DNA from: an uncultured Oscillospiraceae bacterium
Lineage (GTDB): Bacteria; Bacillota; Clostridia; Oscillospirales; Oscillospiraceae
Reading direction: 5' to 3'
DNA: 6,694 nucleotides
Assembly (NCBI GenBank): GCA_947631805.1
Contig: CANRNA010000097.1
Coordinates: forward strand, 1 to 6,694
A program made the translations under genes and the position numbers. Below are positions 1 to 6,688 of the stretch, piece after piece (the first letter of the stretch is position 1; each line of letters opens with the position of its first letter). A model generated the notes under the pieces. It was given only the letters and a program-made list of their open reading frames with translations. It had not been told where the DNA came from and did no database searches.

Positions 1-462
1 GGCGTGGGCAAGTCGGAGACCGCCCTGGGCCTTTTGAAGCAGGGCCACCGGCTCATCGCCGACGACGCGGTGGAGATACTGCGCACGTCCAGCTTCCACC
101 TGGAGGGGCGCTCCCCCTCCATGATAAAGCACTTCATGGAGCTGCGGGGCATCGGCGTCATCAACGTGCCCAGCGTGTTCGGCATCGGCGCCGTCAAGCC
201 CTCCTGCCCCATCGACCTGGTGGTGCAGATGGAGCTTTGGGACGACAACAAGCACTATGACCGCCTAGGGCTGGACACCACCAACACGGAGTACCTGGGG
301 GTGCCCGTGCCTCTGGTGACCATCCCGGTCCGGCCCGGCCGGAACCTGGCGGTCATCCTGGAGATCGCCGCCATGACCAACCGGCAGAAGAAGACCGGCT
401 ACAACGCCGCCGAGGACCTGGTGCGCCGGGTGGACGAGGGCGTGGACAACGGCGGATTTTAA
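1..462 (+). CDS. hprK: HPr kinase/phosphorylase, C-terminal catalytic half (5' end outside window)
   Basis: HprK phosphorylates the PTS carrier protein HPr on a regulatory serine using ATP or pyrophosphate, and reverses this by phosphorolysis. In low-G+C-type Gram-positives this links glycolytic status to carbon catabolite control in the cytoplasm. The frame is open from base 1, and 153 residues are visible. The first ones, GVGKSE, are the end of the Walker A loop. Two acidic residues follow at 21-22 (IADDAVEI). The family signature ELRGIGVIN lies at 47-55 (bases 139-165), PVRPGRN at 109-115 and the conserved C-terminal GYNAAEDLVRR after it. Full-length family members are about 310 residues, so roughly the N-terminal half, including the regulatory domain and the start of the P-loop, lies upstream of the window. 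The cut is the window edge, not a broken gene. A small oddity is AAMTNRQKKTGYNAA where AAMN(x)R-type sequences are usual. Identification is firm. Confidence 0.96.
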   Translation, partial: GVGKSETALGLLKQGHRLIADDAVEILRTSSFHLEGRSPSMIKHFMELRGIGVINVPSVFGIGAVKPSCPIDLVVQMELWDDNKHYDRLGLDTTNTEYLGVPVPLVTIPVRPGRNLAVILEIAAMTNRQKKTGYNAAEDLVRRVDEGVDNGGF

Positions 463-472
463 AAGCAAACTT

Positions 473-480
473 AAAAGAGG
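473..480 (+). promoter_or_regulatory. Ribosome binding site of murB, supports the GTG start
   Basis: AAAAGAGG ends six bases before GTG at 487. It lies in the only A+T-rich spacer before murB (463-486). Its spacing favours GTG 487 over the in-frame ATG codons at 526 and 559, which lie inside coding sequence and would shorten the N-terminus. I see no convincing -35/-10 pair in these 24 bases. Confidence 0.75.
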
Positions 481-486
481 TATCTT

Positions 487-1398
487 GTGAAGTATTCGTC
501 TTTATTGCAGGACATAAGAGCGGCCATGCCCGGCCTGGAGCTGCGGCAGGAGGAGCCCATGGCGGACCACTGCTCCTTCCGGGTGGGCGGTCCGGCGGCG
601 GTTATGGCGCTGCCCCGGTCGGCGGAGGAGCTGGAGGAGCTGTGCGTGCTGCTGCGCCGGGCGGGGGTGCGGCCCCTGCTCATCGGCAACGGCACCAACA
701 TCCTGCCCCCGGACGGGCGGCTGGACCGGTTCGTGGTGGCCTCCTGCCCCGGGGTGGGGCAGGTGACCGTGGAGGGGAACGCCGTGACGGCTGACTGCGG
801 GGCCACCCTGTCCGCCGCCGCCCTGGCCGCGGCGGACGCCGGGCTGACGGGCCTGGAATTTGCCCAGGGCATCCCCGGCAGCGTAGGCGGCGGCGTGGTC
901 ATGAACGCCGGGGCCTACGGCGGAGAGCTGAAGGACACCGTGACCGAGACGGTCTATCTGGACGAGGAGCTCCTCCGTCGCTCTGTCCGGGGCGCGGAGC
1001 ACGATTTCGCCTATCGGCACAGCGTGTTTTCCGGCCGGGAGACGGTCATTCTGCGCACGACCTTTTCCCTCTCCCCCGACGACCGGGAGACCATCCGGGC
1101 CCGGATGCGGGACCTGGCGGCCCGGCGGCGGGCCAGCCAGCCGCTGGATGTGCCCTCGGCGGGCAGCACCTTCAAGCGGCCTGTGGGGGGCTATGCCTCC
1201 GCCCTCATCGACCAGGCGGGGCTGAAGGGCTTCGCCGTAGGCGGGGCCATGGTGTCGGAAAAGCACGCGGGCTTTGTGGTGAACGCGGGCGGCGCCACCT
1301 GCGCCGATATCCTGCGGTTGATGGAACATATCCAGCGGACGGTCCTGGCCCGCTCCGGCGTGGCCCTGGAGCCGGAGGTGCTCATCCTGGGGAGGTAG
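487..1398 (+). CDS. murB: UDP-N-acetylenolpyruvoylglucosamine reductase MurB
   Basis: MurB is the cytoplasmic flavoenzyme that reduces UDP-GlcNAc-enolpyruvate to UDP-MurNAc with NADPH, the second committed step of peptidoglycan synthesis. The product is 303 residues, normal for the Gram-positive type. The FAD-binding half shows FRVGGPA at 31-37, LLIGNGTNIL at 64-73 and the hallmark GLEFAQGIPGSVGGGVVMNAGAYGGE at 122-147. The YRHS motif (176-179) holds the probable catalytic arginine R177. The substrate-binding C-terminal domain has SAGSTFKRP (224-232), with S227 the likely proton-donor serine, and LEPEV (294-298), whose glutamate, probably E297, completes the active site. The layout, including the short YRHS loop, fits the type II enzymes of Gram-positives. 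GTG is chosen as start because of the Shine-Dalgarno sequence upstream. murB is 24 bases after hprK and two bases before rapZ, so it sits inside an operon. All key residues are present and I see no truncation. Confidence 0.97.
   Translation: MKYSSLLQDIRAAMPGLELRQEEPMADHCSFRVGGPAAVMALPRSAEELEELCVLLRRAGVRPLLIGNGTNILPPDGRLDRFVVASCPGVGQVTVEGNAVTADCGATLSAAALAAADAGLTGLEFAQGIPGSVGGGVVMNAGAYGGELKDTVTETVYLDEELLRRSVRGAEHDFAYRHSVFSGRETVILRTTFSLSPDDRETIRARMRDLAARRRASQPLDVPSAGSTFKRPVGGYASALIDQAGLKGFAVGGAMVSEKHAGFVVNAGGATCADILRLMEHIQRTVLARSGVALEPEVLILGR
1391..1395 (+). promoter_or_regulatory. Shine-Dalgarno of rapZ embedded in the end of murB
   Basis: A perfect GGAGG lies in the last codons of murB, directly before its TAG stop (1396-1398) and five bases before the rapZ ATG at 1401. 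Ribosomes finishing murB would pass over this site, so translation of rapZ is probably coupled to that of murB. Confidence 0.8.
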
Positions 1399-1400
1399 AG

Positions 1401-2249
1401 ATGGAGATACTCATCATAACCGGCCTGTCCGGGGCGGGAAAGACCCGGGCGGCGGATATATGCGAGGACCTGGGCTATTACTGCGTGGACAATCTGCCCA
1501 CGGCGCTGCTGCCCCGGTTCGCGGCCCTGTGCCTGGCCACCCACGGCCGGTATGAGCGGGTGGCCCTGGTAATGGACGCCAGGAGCGTGACCCGCTTCGA
1601 GGAGCTGGCGTCGGCCCTGGACGAGCTGCGCACCCTGGACTGTCAGGTACATATCCTCTATCTGGAGGCGGACACCCCCACCCTTCTGCGCCGGTACAAG
1701 GAGACCCGCCGTCCCCATCCCCTGGGCGGGCCGGGCCAGCCCATCCGGGAGTCCATCGAGCGGGAGCGGGAATTTCTGGCCCCCCTGCGGGACCGGGCGG
1801 ATTTCATCATCCAGACCGATTCCGCCCCGCTGAACAAGCTGAAGGCCAAAATATGCGCCTGCATCCAGCCGGAGGACAGGCGCTTTGCGGTGAACGTGGT
1901 GTCCTTTGGCTACAAGCGGGGCCTGCCCCCGGAGGCGGACCTGGTGTTCGACGTGCGGTGCCTGCCCAACCCCTATTACGAGCCGGACCTGCAGGAGCTC
2001 ACCGGCCTGGACGGGCCGGTGGCGGATTACGTGTTCCGCAACGGCAACGCCCAGGTGCTGCTGGACAAGATAACCGGCATGCTGGACTTCCTGCTGCCCC
2101 TGTATCAGGCGGACCGGGACGAGCTGACCGTGGCCATCGGCTGCACCGGCGGCCACCACAGGAGCGTGGCCGTGGCCCAGGCGCTGGCCCAGGCCCTGGA
2201 GGACAGGCGGCTGATCGTGTCGGTGCTGCACAGGGACGTGGAGCAGTGA
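1401..2249 (+). CDS. rapZ: RapZ/YvcJ family P-loop nucleotide-binding protein
   Basis: RapZ proteins bind and hydrolyse nucleotides. In E. coli RapZ is an RNA-binding adaptor that delivers the small RNA GlmZ to RNase E and so tunes glucosamine-6-phosphate synthase. The Bacillus relative YvcJ is an ATPase/GTPase affecting competence, and its molecular target is less clear. This protein is 282 residues, the usual length. The N-terminal kinase-like domain has Walker A GLSGAGKT at 8-15, YYCVDNLP at 26-33, ALVMDAR at 55-61, and FLEADTPTLLRRYKETRRPHPL-like sequence near 87-108 (here YLEAD). The C-terminal domain has SFGYKRGLPPEADLVFDVR (168-186), LPNPYYEPDL (188-197), the TGLDG turn and IGCTGGHHRSV (246-256), the signature of the phosphate/RNA-binding domain. 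The start is set by a GGAGG five bases upstream and by the standard N-terminus. Family assignment is very firm. Whether it acts through RNA in this organism cannot be told from the sequence. Confidence 0.96.
   Translation: MEILIITGLSGAGKTRAADICEDLGYYCVDNLPTALLPRFAALCLATHGRYERVALVMDARSVTRFEELASALDELRTLDCQVHILYLEADTPTLLRRYKETRRPHPLGGPGQPIRESIEREREFLAPLRDRADFIIQTDSAPLNKLKAKICACIQPEDRRFAVNVVSFGYKRGLPPEADLVFDVRCLPNPYYEPDLQELTGLDGPVADYVFRNGNAQVLLDKITGMLDFLLPLYQADRDELTVAIGCTGGHHRSVAVAQALAQALEDRRLIVSVLHRDVEQ
2240..2243 (+). promoter_or_regulatory. Shine-Dalgarno of whiA inside the end of rapZ
   Basis: GGAG lies in the last rapZ codons, seven bases before the whiA ATG at 2251. The rapZ stop TGA (2247-2249) falls between the two. 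As at the murB-rapZ junction, this arrangement suggests coupled translation or reinitiation. Confidence 0.65.
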
Positions 2250-2250
2250 G

Positions 2251-3150
2251 ATGAGCTTTTCATCGGATGTGAAAACGGAGCTGTGCCGGGATGGGCTCAG
2301 CCGCCGGTGCTGCGCCGTGGCGGAGGCCTACGGCGTGCTGCTGTATGCCAACACCTTCAGCCCCCGGCAGATACGCATCCTGACGGAGAACGAGGCCTTT
2401 GCCCAGCGGCTGCCCCGGCTGTTCCGACGGGCCTTCGCCCTGGACTTTGACCAGACGCCCCCGGAGGACCGGGAGGGGAAGAAGACCTTCCTCATCACCG
2501 ACCGGGATAAGCTGCGGACCATATTCTCCGCCTTTGGCTATGACCCGGACAGGGCCCTGGCCCACCACGTCAATCTGGCGGTGGTGGAATCCGACTGCGA
2601 CCGGGCGGCCTTCCTCCGGGGGGCCTTTCTGGCGGGGGGCAGCGTCACGGACCCGGCCAGGGGCTATCATCTGGAGCTGGCCACCGGCCATGAGAGCGTG
2701 TGCCGGGAGACCCACGCCCTGCTGCTGGACATGGGCTTTGAGCCGAAGGACGCCGTCCGGGGCCGGAGCTGGCTCACATATTTCAAAAAGAGCGACGCCA
2801 TCGAGGACCTGCTGACCACCCTGGGGGCCTCCCTGTCCGCCATGGGCATCATGGAGGCCAAGGTGGAAAAGCACATGGCCAACGCCATGAACCGGCTGAC
2901 CAACTGCGACATGGCAAACGCCGACAAGGTGACGGACGCCGCCGCCCAGCAGCTGGCGGCCATCCGGGCCATCGAGGCCGGGCCGGGGCTGGACGCCCTG
3001 CCCCCGGTCTTGCAGGAGACGGCGCTGCTGCGCATCGCCAACCCCTCCTGCAGCCTTTCAGACCTGGCCCAGCTGGCCTTTCCCCCCGTGTCGAAGAGCT
3101 GCATGAACCACCGCCTCCGCAAGCTGATGGAATTCAGCCGGAGCCTGTAA
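2251..3150 (+). CDS. whiA: WhiA, DNA-binding regulator with a degenerate LAGLIDADG domain
   Basis: WhiA is found across Gram-positive bacteria. In Streptomyces it is a transcription factor for sporulation septation, working with WhiB; in Bacillus (YvcL) it is nucleoid-associated and affects cell division and chromosome segregation. The product has 299 residues, close to the family norm of slightly over 300. The N-terminus MSFSSDVKTEL matches the typical family start. The homing-endonuclease-like domain includes AFLRGAFLAGGSVTDP (119-134) and ends near YFKKSDAIEDLLTTLGA (177-193). The acidic catalytic residue of true LAGLIDADG nucleases is replaced here by AGGS, as is usual for WhiA, so no nuclease activity is expected. 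NRLTNCDMANADKVTDAA (214-231) leads into the C-terminal helix-turn-helix region, SLSDLAQLAFPPVSKSCMNHRLRKL (268-292), which carries the DNA-binding determinants. It begins one base after rapZ ends and is followed 13 bases later by dnaE. Relatives often have yvcK just upstream; it is absent here. Confidence 0.96.
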   Translation: MSFSSDVKTELCRDGLSRRCCAVAEAYGVLLYANTFSPRQIRILTENEAFAQRLPRLFRRAFALDFDQTPPEDREGKKTFLITDRDKLRTIFSAFGYDPDRALAHHVNLAVVESDCDRAAFLRGAFLAGGSVTDPARGYHLELATGHESVCRETHALLLDMGFEPKDAVRGRSWLTYFKKSDAIEDLLTTLGASLSAMGIMEAKVEKHMANAMNRLTNCDMANADKVTDAAAQQLAAIRAIEAGPGLDALPPVLQETALLRIANPSCSLSDLAQLAFPPVSKSCMNHRLRKLMEFSRSL

Positions 3151-3152
3151 AA

Positions 3153-3157
3153 AGGAG
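3153..3157 (+). promoter_or_regulatory. Strong ribosome binding site of dnaE
   Basis: AGGAG, within AAAGGAGA at 3151-3158, ends six bases before ATG 3164. It fills most of the 13-base whiA-dnaE spacer. It is the best free-standing Shine-Dalgarno in the window and fixes the dnaE start. Confidence 0.8.
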
Positions 3158-3163
3158 AACGCC

Positions 3164-6100
3164 ATGGCCTTTGTCCACCTGCACGTACACAGCGAATACA
3201 GCCTTCTGGACGGCGCCTGCCGCATCGGGGAGCTGGCCGCCCGCGCCCGGGAGATGGGCCAGAGCGCCCTGGCCATCACCGACCACGGGGTGATGTACGG
3301 CGTGGTGGATTTTTACCGGGCCTGCCAGAAGGAGGGCGTGAAGCCCATCATCGGCTGCGAGGTCTATGTGGCCCCACGGAACAGGACGGACAGGGAATAC
3401 GGCCTGGACAACAACTACTCCCACCTCATCCTGCTGTGCAAAAACGAGACGGGCTACCACAACCTGTGCGCCCTGGTGTCGGAGGGGTTCGTCAACGGCT
3501 TTTACATCCGCCCCCGCATCGACTGGGAGCTTTTGCACCAGCACGCCGAGGGGCTTATATGCCTGTCCGCCTGCCTGGCGGGGGACATCCCCCAAAAGCT
3601 GGTCCGGGGGGAGTACGGGGCGGCCAGGGACCGGGCGCTGGAGCTGGAGGAACTGTTCGGCAAGGGCAGCTTTTATCTGGAGCTCCAGGACCACGGCATA
3701 GCCGACGAGCGCCGGGCGGCCCAGGGGCTCATCCGCCTCCACCAGGAGACCGGCATACCCATGGTGGTCACCAACGACGCCCACTATCTGCGTCGGGAGG
3801 ACGCCCACACCCAGGATGTGCTCATGTGCATCCAGACGGGCAAGACCGTGGACGACCCGGACAGGATGAAGTTTGAAAGCCAGGAGCTGTATCTCAAGAG
3901 CGAGGAGGAGATGCGCGCCCTCTTCCCCGATTTCCCGGAGGCTTACGATAACACGGCGAAGATCGCGGATATGTGCTCGTTCGACTTTGAGTTCGGCCAC
4001 TATCACCTGCCCAAATTCCAGCTCCCCGCCGGGGAGACGGACGGCTTTGCTTATCTGAAAAAGCTGTGCTATCAGGGCCTGGCCCAGCGGTATCCCGGCT
4101 ACGGGAAGGACCTGTCCGACAGGCTGGACTATGAGCTGGGCATCATACGCCAGATGGGGTTCGTGGACTACTTCCTCATCGTGTGGGACTTCATCGCCTT
4201 CGCCAAGGGGGCCGGTATCCCTGTGGGGCCGGGGCGCGGCTCCGGGGCCGGGTCCATCGTCAGCTATACCCTGCGTATCACCGACGTGGACCCCATCAAG
4301 TACAAGCTCTTCTTCGAGCGCTTCCTGAACCCCGAGCGGGTCACCATGCCGGACATCGACATGGACTTCTGCGTCCGCCGCCGGGGGGAGGTCATCGACT
4401 ACGTGAACCGGAAATACGGCTCCGACCACGTGGCCCAGATCGTCACCTTCGGCACCATGGCCGCCCGGGCCGCCATCCGGGACGTGGGGCGGGTGCTGAA
4501 CGTGGGCTACGGGGAGACGGACGCGGTGGCAAAGCAGGTGCCCTTCGCCCTAGGCATGACCCTGAACGAGGCCTTGCGCCTTTCCAAGCCCCTGAAGGAG
4601 ATGTACGACGCCGACGAGCAGGTGCACACCCTCATCGACACCGCCCGTGCCCTGGAGGGCATGCCCCGCCACGCCTCCACCCACGCCGCCGGCGTGGTCA
4701 TCACCGAGCGGCCCCTCACCGACTATGTGCCCCTGGCCAGAAACGACGAGTCCATCGTCTGCCAGTTCGACATGGTCACCCTGGAGCAGCTGGGCCTTTT
4801 GAAAATGGACTTTCTGGGTCTGCGGAACCTGACGGTGCTGGAGGACGCGGCGGAGCTTGTCCGCCGGACGGACCCGGCCTTCCGGGTGGAGGACATCCCG
4901 GAGGACGACGGGGAGACCTTCGCCATGCTCACCGAGGGCCGCACCAGCGGCGTGTTCCAGCTGGAATCCACCGGCATGACCGGGGTGTGCGTGGGGCTCA
5001 AGCCCCGGTCCATCGAGGACATCACCGCCATCATCGCCCTGTACCGCCCTGGCCCCATGGACTCCATCCCCCGGTTTTTGGACTGCGCCGTCCACCCGGA
5101 GCGCATCACCTATAAGCACGAGCTGCTGCGGCCCATCCTGGACGTGACTTATGGCTGCATCGTCTATCAGGAGCAAGTCATCAACATCTTCCAGCGGCTG
5201 GCGGGCTTCTCCCTGGGCCAGGCGGACATGATCCGCCGGGCGATGAGCAAGAAAAAGCACGACGTGATAGACGCCGAGCGCCGGGCGTTCGTCTACGGTG
5301 ACCCGGAGCGGAACATTCCCGGCTGCGTGGCGAACGGCGTGAGCGAGGACATCGCCAACAGCATCTATGACGAGATATTGGACTTCGCCTCCTACGCCTT
5401 CAACAAGGCCCACGCGGTGTGCTACGCCGTGGTGGCCTATCGGACGGCATGGATGAAATGCCACTGGCCCAGGGAGTACATGGCGGCGCTGCTGACGAGC
5501 GTGCTGGACTCCTCGGGCAAGGTGGCGGAATATATCGCTGAGTGCAAGGCCATGGGCATCGACCTGCTGCCCCCGGATGTGAACGAGTCCGACGCGGACT
5601 TCACCGTGGCGGGGGGCAACATCCGCTTCGGCCTGGCCGCCGTGAAGGGGGTGGGCCGGGGTTTCGTGACGGAGCTGATGGCCGAGCGGGAGCGCGGCGG
5701 CCCCTTCACCGCCTTTGACGAGTTCTGCCGTCGGCTGTACGGCAAGGAGCTGAACCGCCGCCCGGTGGAGAGCCTTATCCGGGCCGGGGCATTCGACTCC
5801 ATGGGCTATAAGCGCAAGGCCCTTTTGCAGGTGCTGGACAAGGTCCTGGAGGGGGTCAACAGCGCCGGGCGGAAAAACATCGCCGGACAGCTGGACCTGT
5901 TTTCCATGGACGACGACACCCCGGACAGCACCATGGAGCTGCCGGACGTGGAGGAGTTCTCCCCCGGGGAGAAGATGGCCATGGAGCGGGAGACCACCGG
6001 TCTTTATCTCACCGGCCACCCCATGGACGGCTACCGGGACGCGGTGGCGAAGCTGGAGGCCGCCCCTATGGGGGCCATACTGGAGGACTTCACGGGGGAG

Positions 6101-6688
6101 GACGGCCCTCACCGGTACAAGGACGGCCAGAGCGTGATACTGGCCGGGGTAGTGGCCGCGGCCAGGACCAGGACCACGAAGAACAACACCCTCATGAGCT
6201 ACGTCACATTGGAGGACGACACCGGGGCCATGGAGCTGCTGGCCTTCCAGCGGGCCCTGGACCAGGGCGGGGCGTATCTGACGGAGGCCGCTGCCGTGTG
6301 CTGCACGGGGCGCATCTCCGTCCGGGACGAGAAGGACCCCCAGCTCATGCTGGACGCGGTCTATCCCCTGGACGGGCTGACGGACCAGGCCATCGCCGCC
6401 ATCAAAAACGCCGCCCGGGACGGGGGCTATGCCGCCCGCCGTGCCGCGCCCGTGCCGCGTCCCGCCGCCCCGGCGGGGCAGAAGACCCTGTATGTGCGCC
6501 TGCCCTCCCGGTCCGACCCGGCCTTCCATCACATCGAGCTGGTGCTGACCATGTTCCCGGGCACGGAGCCGCTGGTGATATACTGCCAGGACACGAAAAA
6601 GCGCCTGGGCGCCCGGTGCGTCATCCACCCGGCCCTTGTCCAGGAGCTGACCGACCTGCTGGGCGAGAAAAACGTAGTGGTGAAGTGA
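3164..6688 (+). CDS. dnaE: DNA polymerase III subunit alpha (DnaE, PHP-containing)
   Basis: DnaE is a C-family DNA polymerase that extends primers at the replication fork and is tethered to the sliding clamp. In bacteria that also have PolC it often shares the work, for example by extending RNA primers. The product has 1174 residues, close to the 1160 of E. coli DnaE. Domains in order: PHP domain (about 4-280) with HLHVHSEYSLLDG, ITDHG, GCEVYVAP and TNDAHYL; polymerase core (about 290-760) with GPGRGSGAGS at 355-364, PDIDMDF with metal-binding D397 and D399, and KMDFLGLR with the third aspartate D549; tandem helix-hairpin-helix region (about 800-880, GLAAVKGVG at 823-831); clamp-binding motif QLDLF at 909-913; OB fold (about 990-1070); Ala/Pro/Arg linker (about 1088-1107); and a short C-terminal domain (1108-1174). 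The catalytic residues are all present. Clostridial relatives end in a similar C-terminal domain. The start is fixed by the AGGAG upstream and the HLHVHS N-terminus. No terminator is seen; only six bases follow the stop. Confidence 0.97.
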   Translation: MAFVHLHVHSEYSLLDGACRIGELAARAREMGQSALAITDHGVMYGVVDFYRACQKEGVKPIIGCEVYVAPRNRTDREYGLDNNYSHLILLCKNETGYHNLCALVSEGFVNGFYIRPRIDWELLHQHAEGLICLSACLAGDIPQKLVRGEYGAARDRALELEELFGKGSFYLELQDHGIADERRAAQGLIRLHQETGIPMVVTNDAHYLRREDAHTQDVLMCIQTGKTVDDPDRMKFESQELYLKSEEEMRALFPDFPEAYDNTAKIADMCSFDFEFGHYHLPKFQLPAGETDGFAYLKKLCYQGLAQRYPGYGKDLSDRLDYELGIIRQMGFVDYFLIVWDFIAFAKGAGIPVGPGRGSGAGSIVSYTLRITDVDPIKYKLFFERFLNPERVTMPDIDMDFCVRRRGEVIDYVNRKYGSDHVAQIVTFGTMAARAAIRDVGRVLNVGYGETDAVAKQVPFALGMTLNEALRLSKPLKEMYDADEQVHTLIDTARALEGMPRHASTHAAGVVITERPLTDYVPLARNDESIVCQFDMVTLEQLGLLKMDFLGLRNLTVLEDAAELVRRTDPAFRVEDIPEDDGETFAMLTEGRTSGVFQLESTGMTGVCVGLKPRSIEDITAIIALYRPGPMDSIPRFLDCAVHPERITYKHELLRPILDVTYGCIVYQEQVINIFQRLAGFSLGQADMIRRAMSKKKHDVIDAERRAFVYGDPERNIPGCVANGVSEDIANSIYDEILDFASYAFNKAHAVCYAVVAYRTAWMKCHWPREYMAALLTSVLDSSGKVAEYIAECKAMGIDLLPPDVNESDADFTVAGGNIRFGLAAVKGVGRGFVTELMAERERGGPFTAFDEFCRRLYGKELNRRPVESLIRAGAFDSMGYKRKALLQVLDKVLEGVNSAGRKNIAGQLDLFSMDDDTPDSTMELPDVEEFSPGEKMAMERETTGLYLTGHPMDGYRDAVAKLEAAPMGAILEDFTGEDGPHRYKDGQSVILAGVVAAARTRTTKNNTLMSYVTLEDDTGAMELLAFQRALDQGGAYLTEAAAVCCTGRISVRDEKDPQLMLDAVYPLDGLTDQAIAAIKNAARDGGYAARRAAPVPRPAAPAGQKTLYVRLPSRSDPAFHHIELVLTMFPGTEPLVIYCQDTKKRLGARCVIHPALVQELTDLLGEKNVVVK
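5888..5902 (+). other. Codons for the predicted sliding-clamp-binding motif of DnaE
   Basis: These codons give QLDLF (DnaE residues 909-913), which closely fits the QLxLF consensus for binding the beta clamp (DnaN). It lies between the helix-hairpin-helix region and the OB fold, the position of the internal clamp-binding site known in E. coli alpha. The assignment rests on motif and position. Confidence 0.8.
6441..6462 (+). repeat. Imperfect 11-base tandem duplication in the dnaE linker
   Basis: GTGCCGCGCCC (6441-6451) is followed directly by GTGCCGCGTCC (6452-6462), matching at 10 of 11 positions. Eleven is not a multiple of three, so the two copies are read in different frames and encode different parts of the Ala/Pro/Arg linker before the DnaE C-terminal domain. 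This may be old replication slippage in low-complexity G+C-rich sequence, or chance. Confidence 0.5.
6461..6477 (+). repeat. Perfect 7-bp G+C inverted repeat within dnaE
   Basis: CCCGCCG (6461-6467) and CGGCGGG (6471-6477) are exact reverse complements around a CCC loop. In RNA this is a compact all-G+C hairpin in the codons for the linker (RPAAPAG). It is not followed by a T run, so it is not an intrinsic terminator. It could slow ribosomes between domains, or simply reflect base composition. Confidence 0.5.

Noticed and set aside
1..462. hprK as a truncated pseudogene
   Set aside because: The frame is open through base 1 and begins within the Walker A loop, so the missing half is explained by the window edge.
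463..486. A promoter between hprK and murB
   Set aside because: The spacer is A+T-rich but only 24 bases long. Its visible signal is the ribosome binding site, and no -35/-10 pair can be fitted with confidence.
964..975. The perfect palindrome GAGGAGCTCCTC as an operator or hairpin
   Set aside because: It is inside murB codons for an acidic/leucine stretch, is not repeated in the window and does not extend further. A 12-base palindrome is unremarkable in this composition.
1191..2231. A 346-codon open frame on the minus strand spanning murB and rapZ
   Set aside because: It is antisense to two clear genes, crosses their junction and has low-complexity composition. No credible domain is seen.
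2605..2652. A homing endonuclease or intein-like element
   Set aside because: The LAGLIDADG-like motif belongs to WhiA, which keeps its normal N-terminus and helix-turn-helix C-terminus. The catalytic acidic residue is absent.
3134..4429. A 431-codon open frame on the minus strand
   Set aside because: It is antisense to the PHP and early polymerase region of dnaE and has no family motif. It is a composition shadow.
4183..5115. A 310-codon alternative + strand frame inside dnaE
   Set aside because: Its Arg/Pro/Gly/His-rich translation without motifs is typical of an out-of-frame reading of G+C-rich coding sequence, and dnaE is intact in its own frame here.
6461..6477. The G+C hairpin as an intrinsic terminator
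   Set aside because: It lies more than 200 bases inside dnaE and has no following T run.
4550..6628. A 692-codon open frame on the minus strand opposite dnaE
   Set aside because: It lies wholly antisense to the well-supported dnaE. Its translation is rich in His, Gly, Val and Gln with no recognisable domain, as expected when G+C-rich codons are read in reverse.
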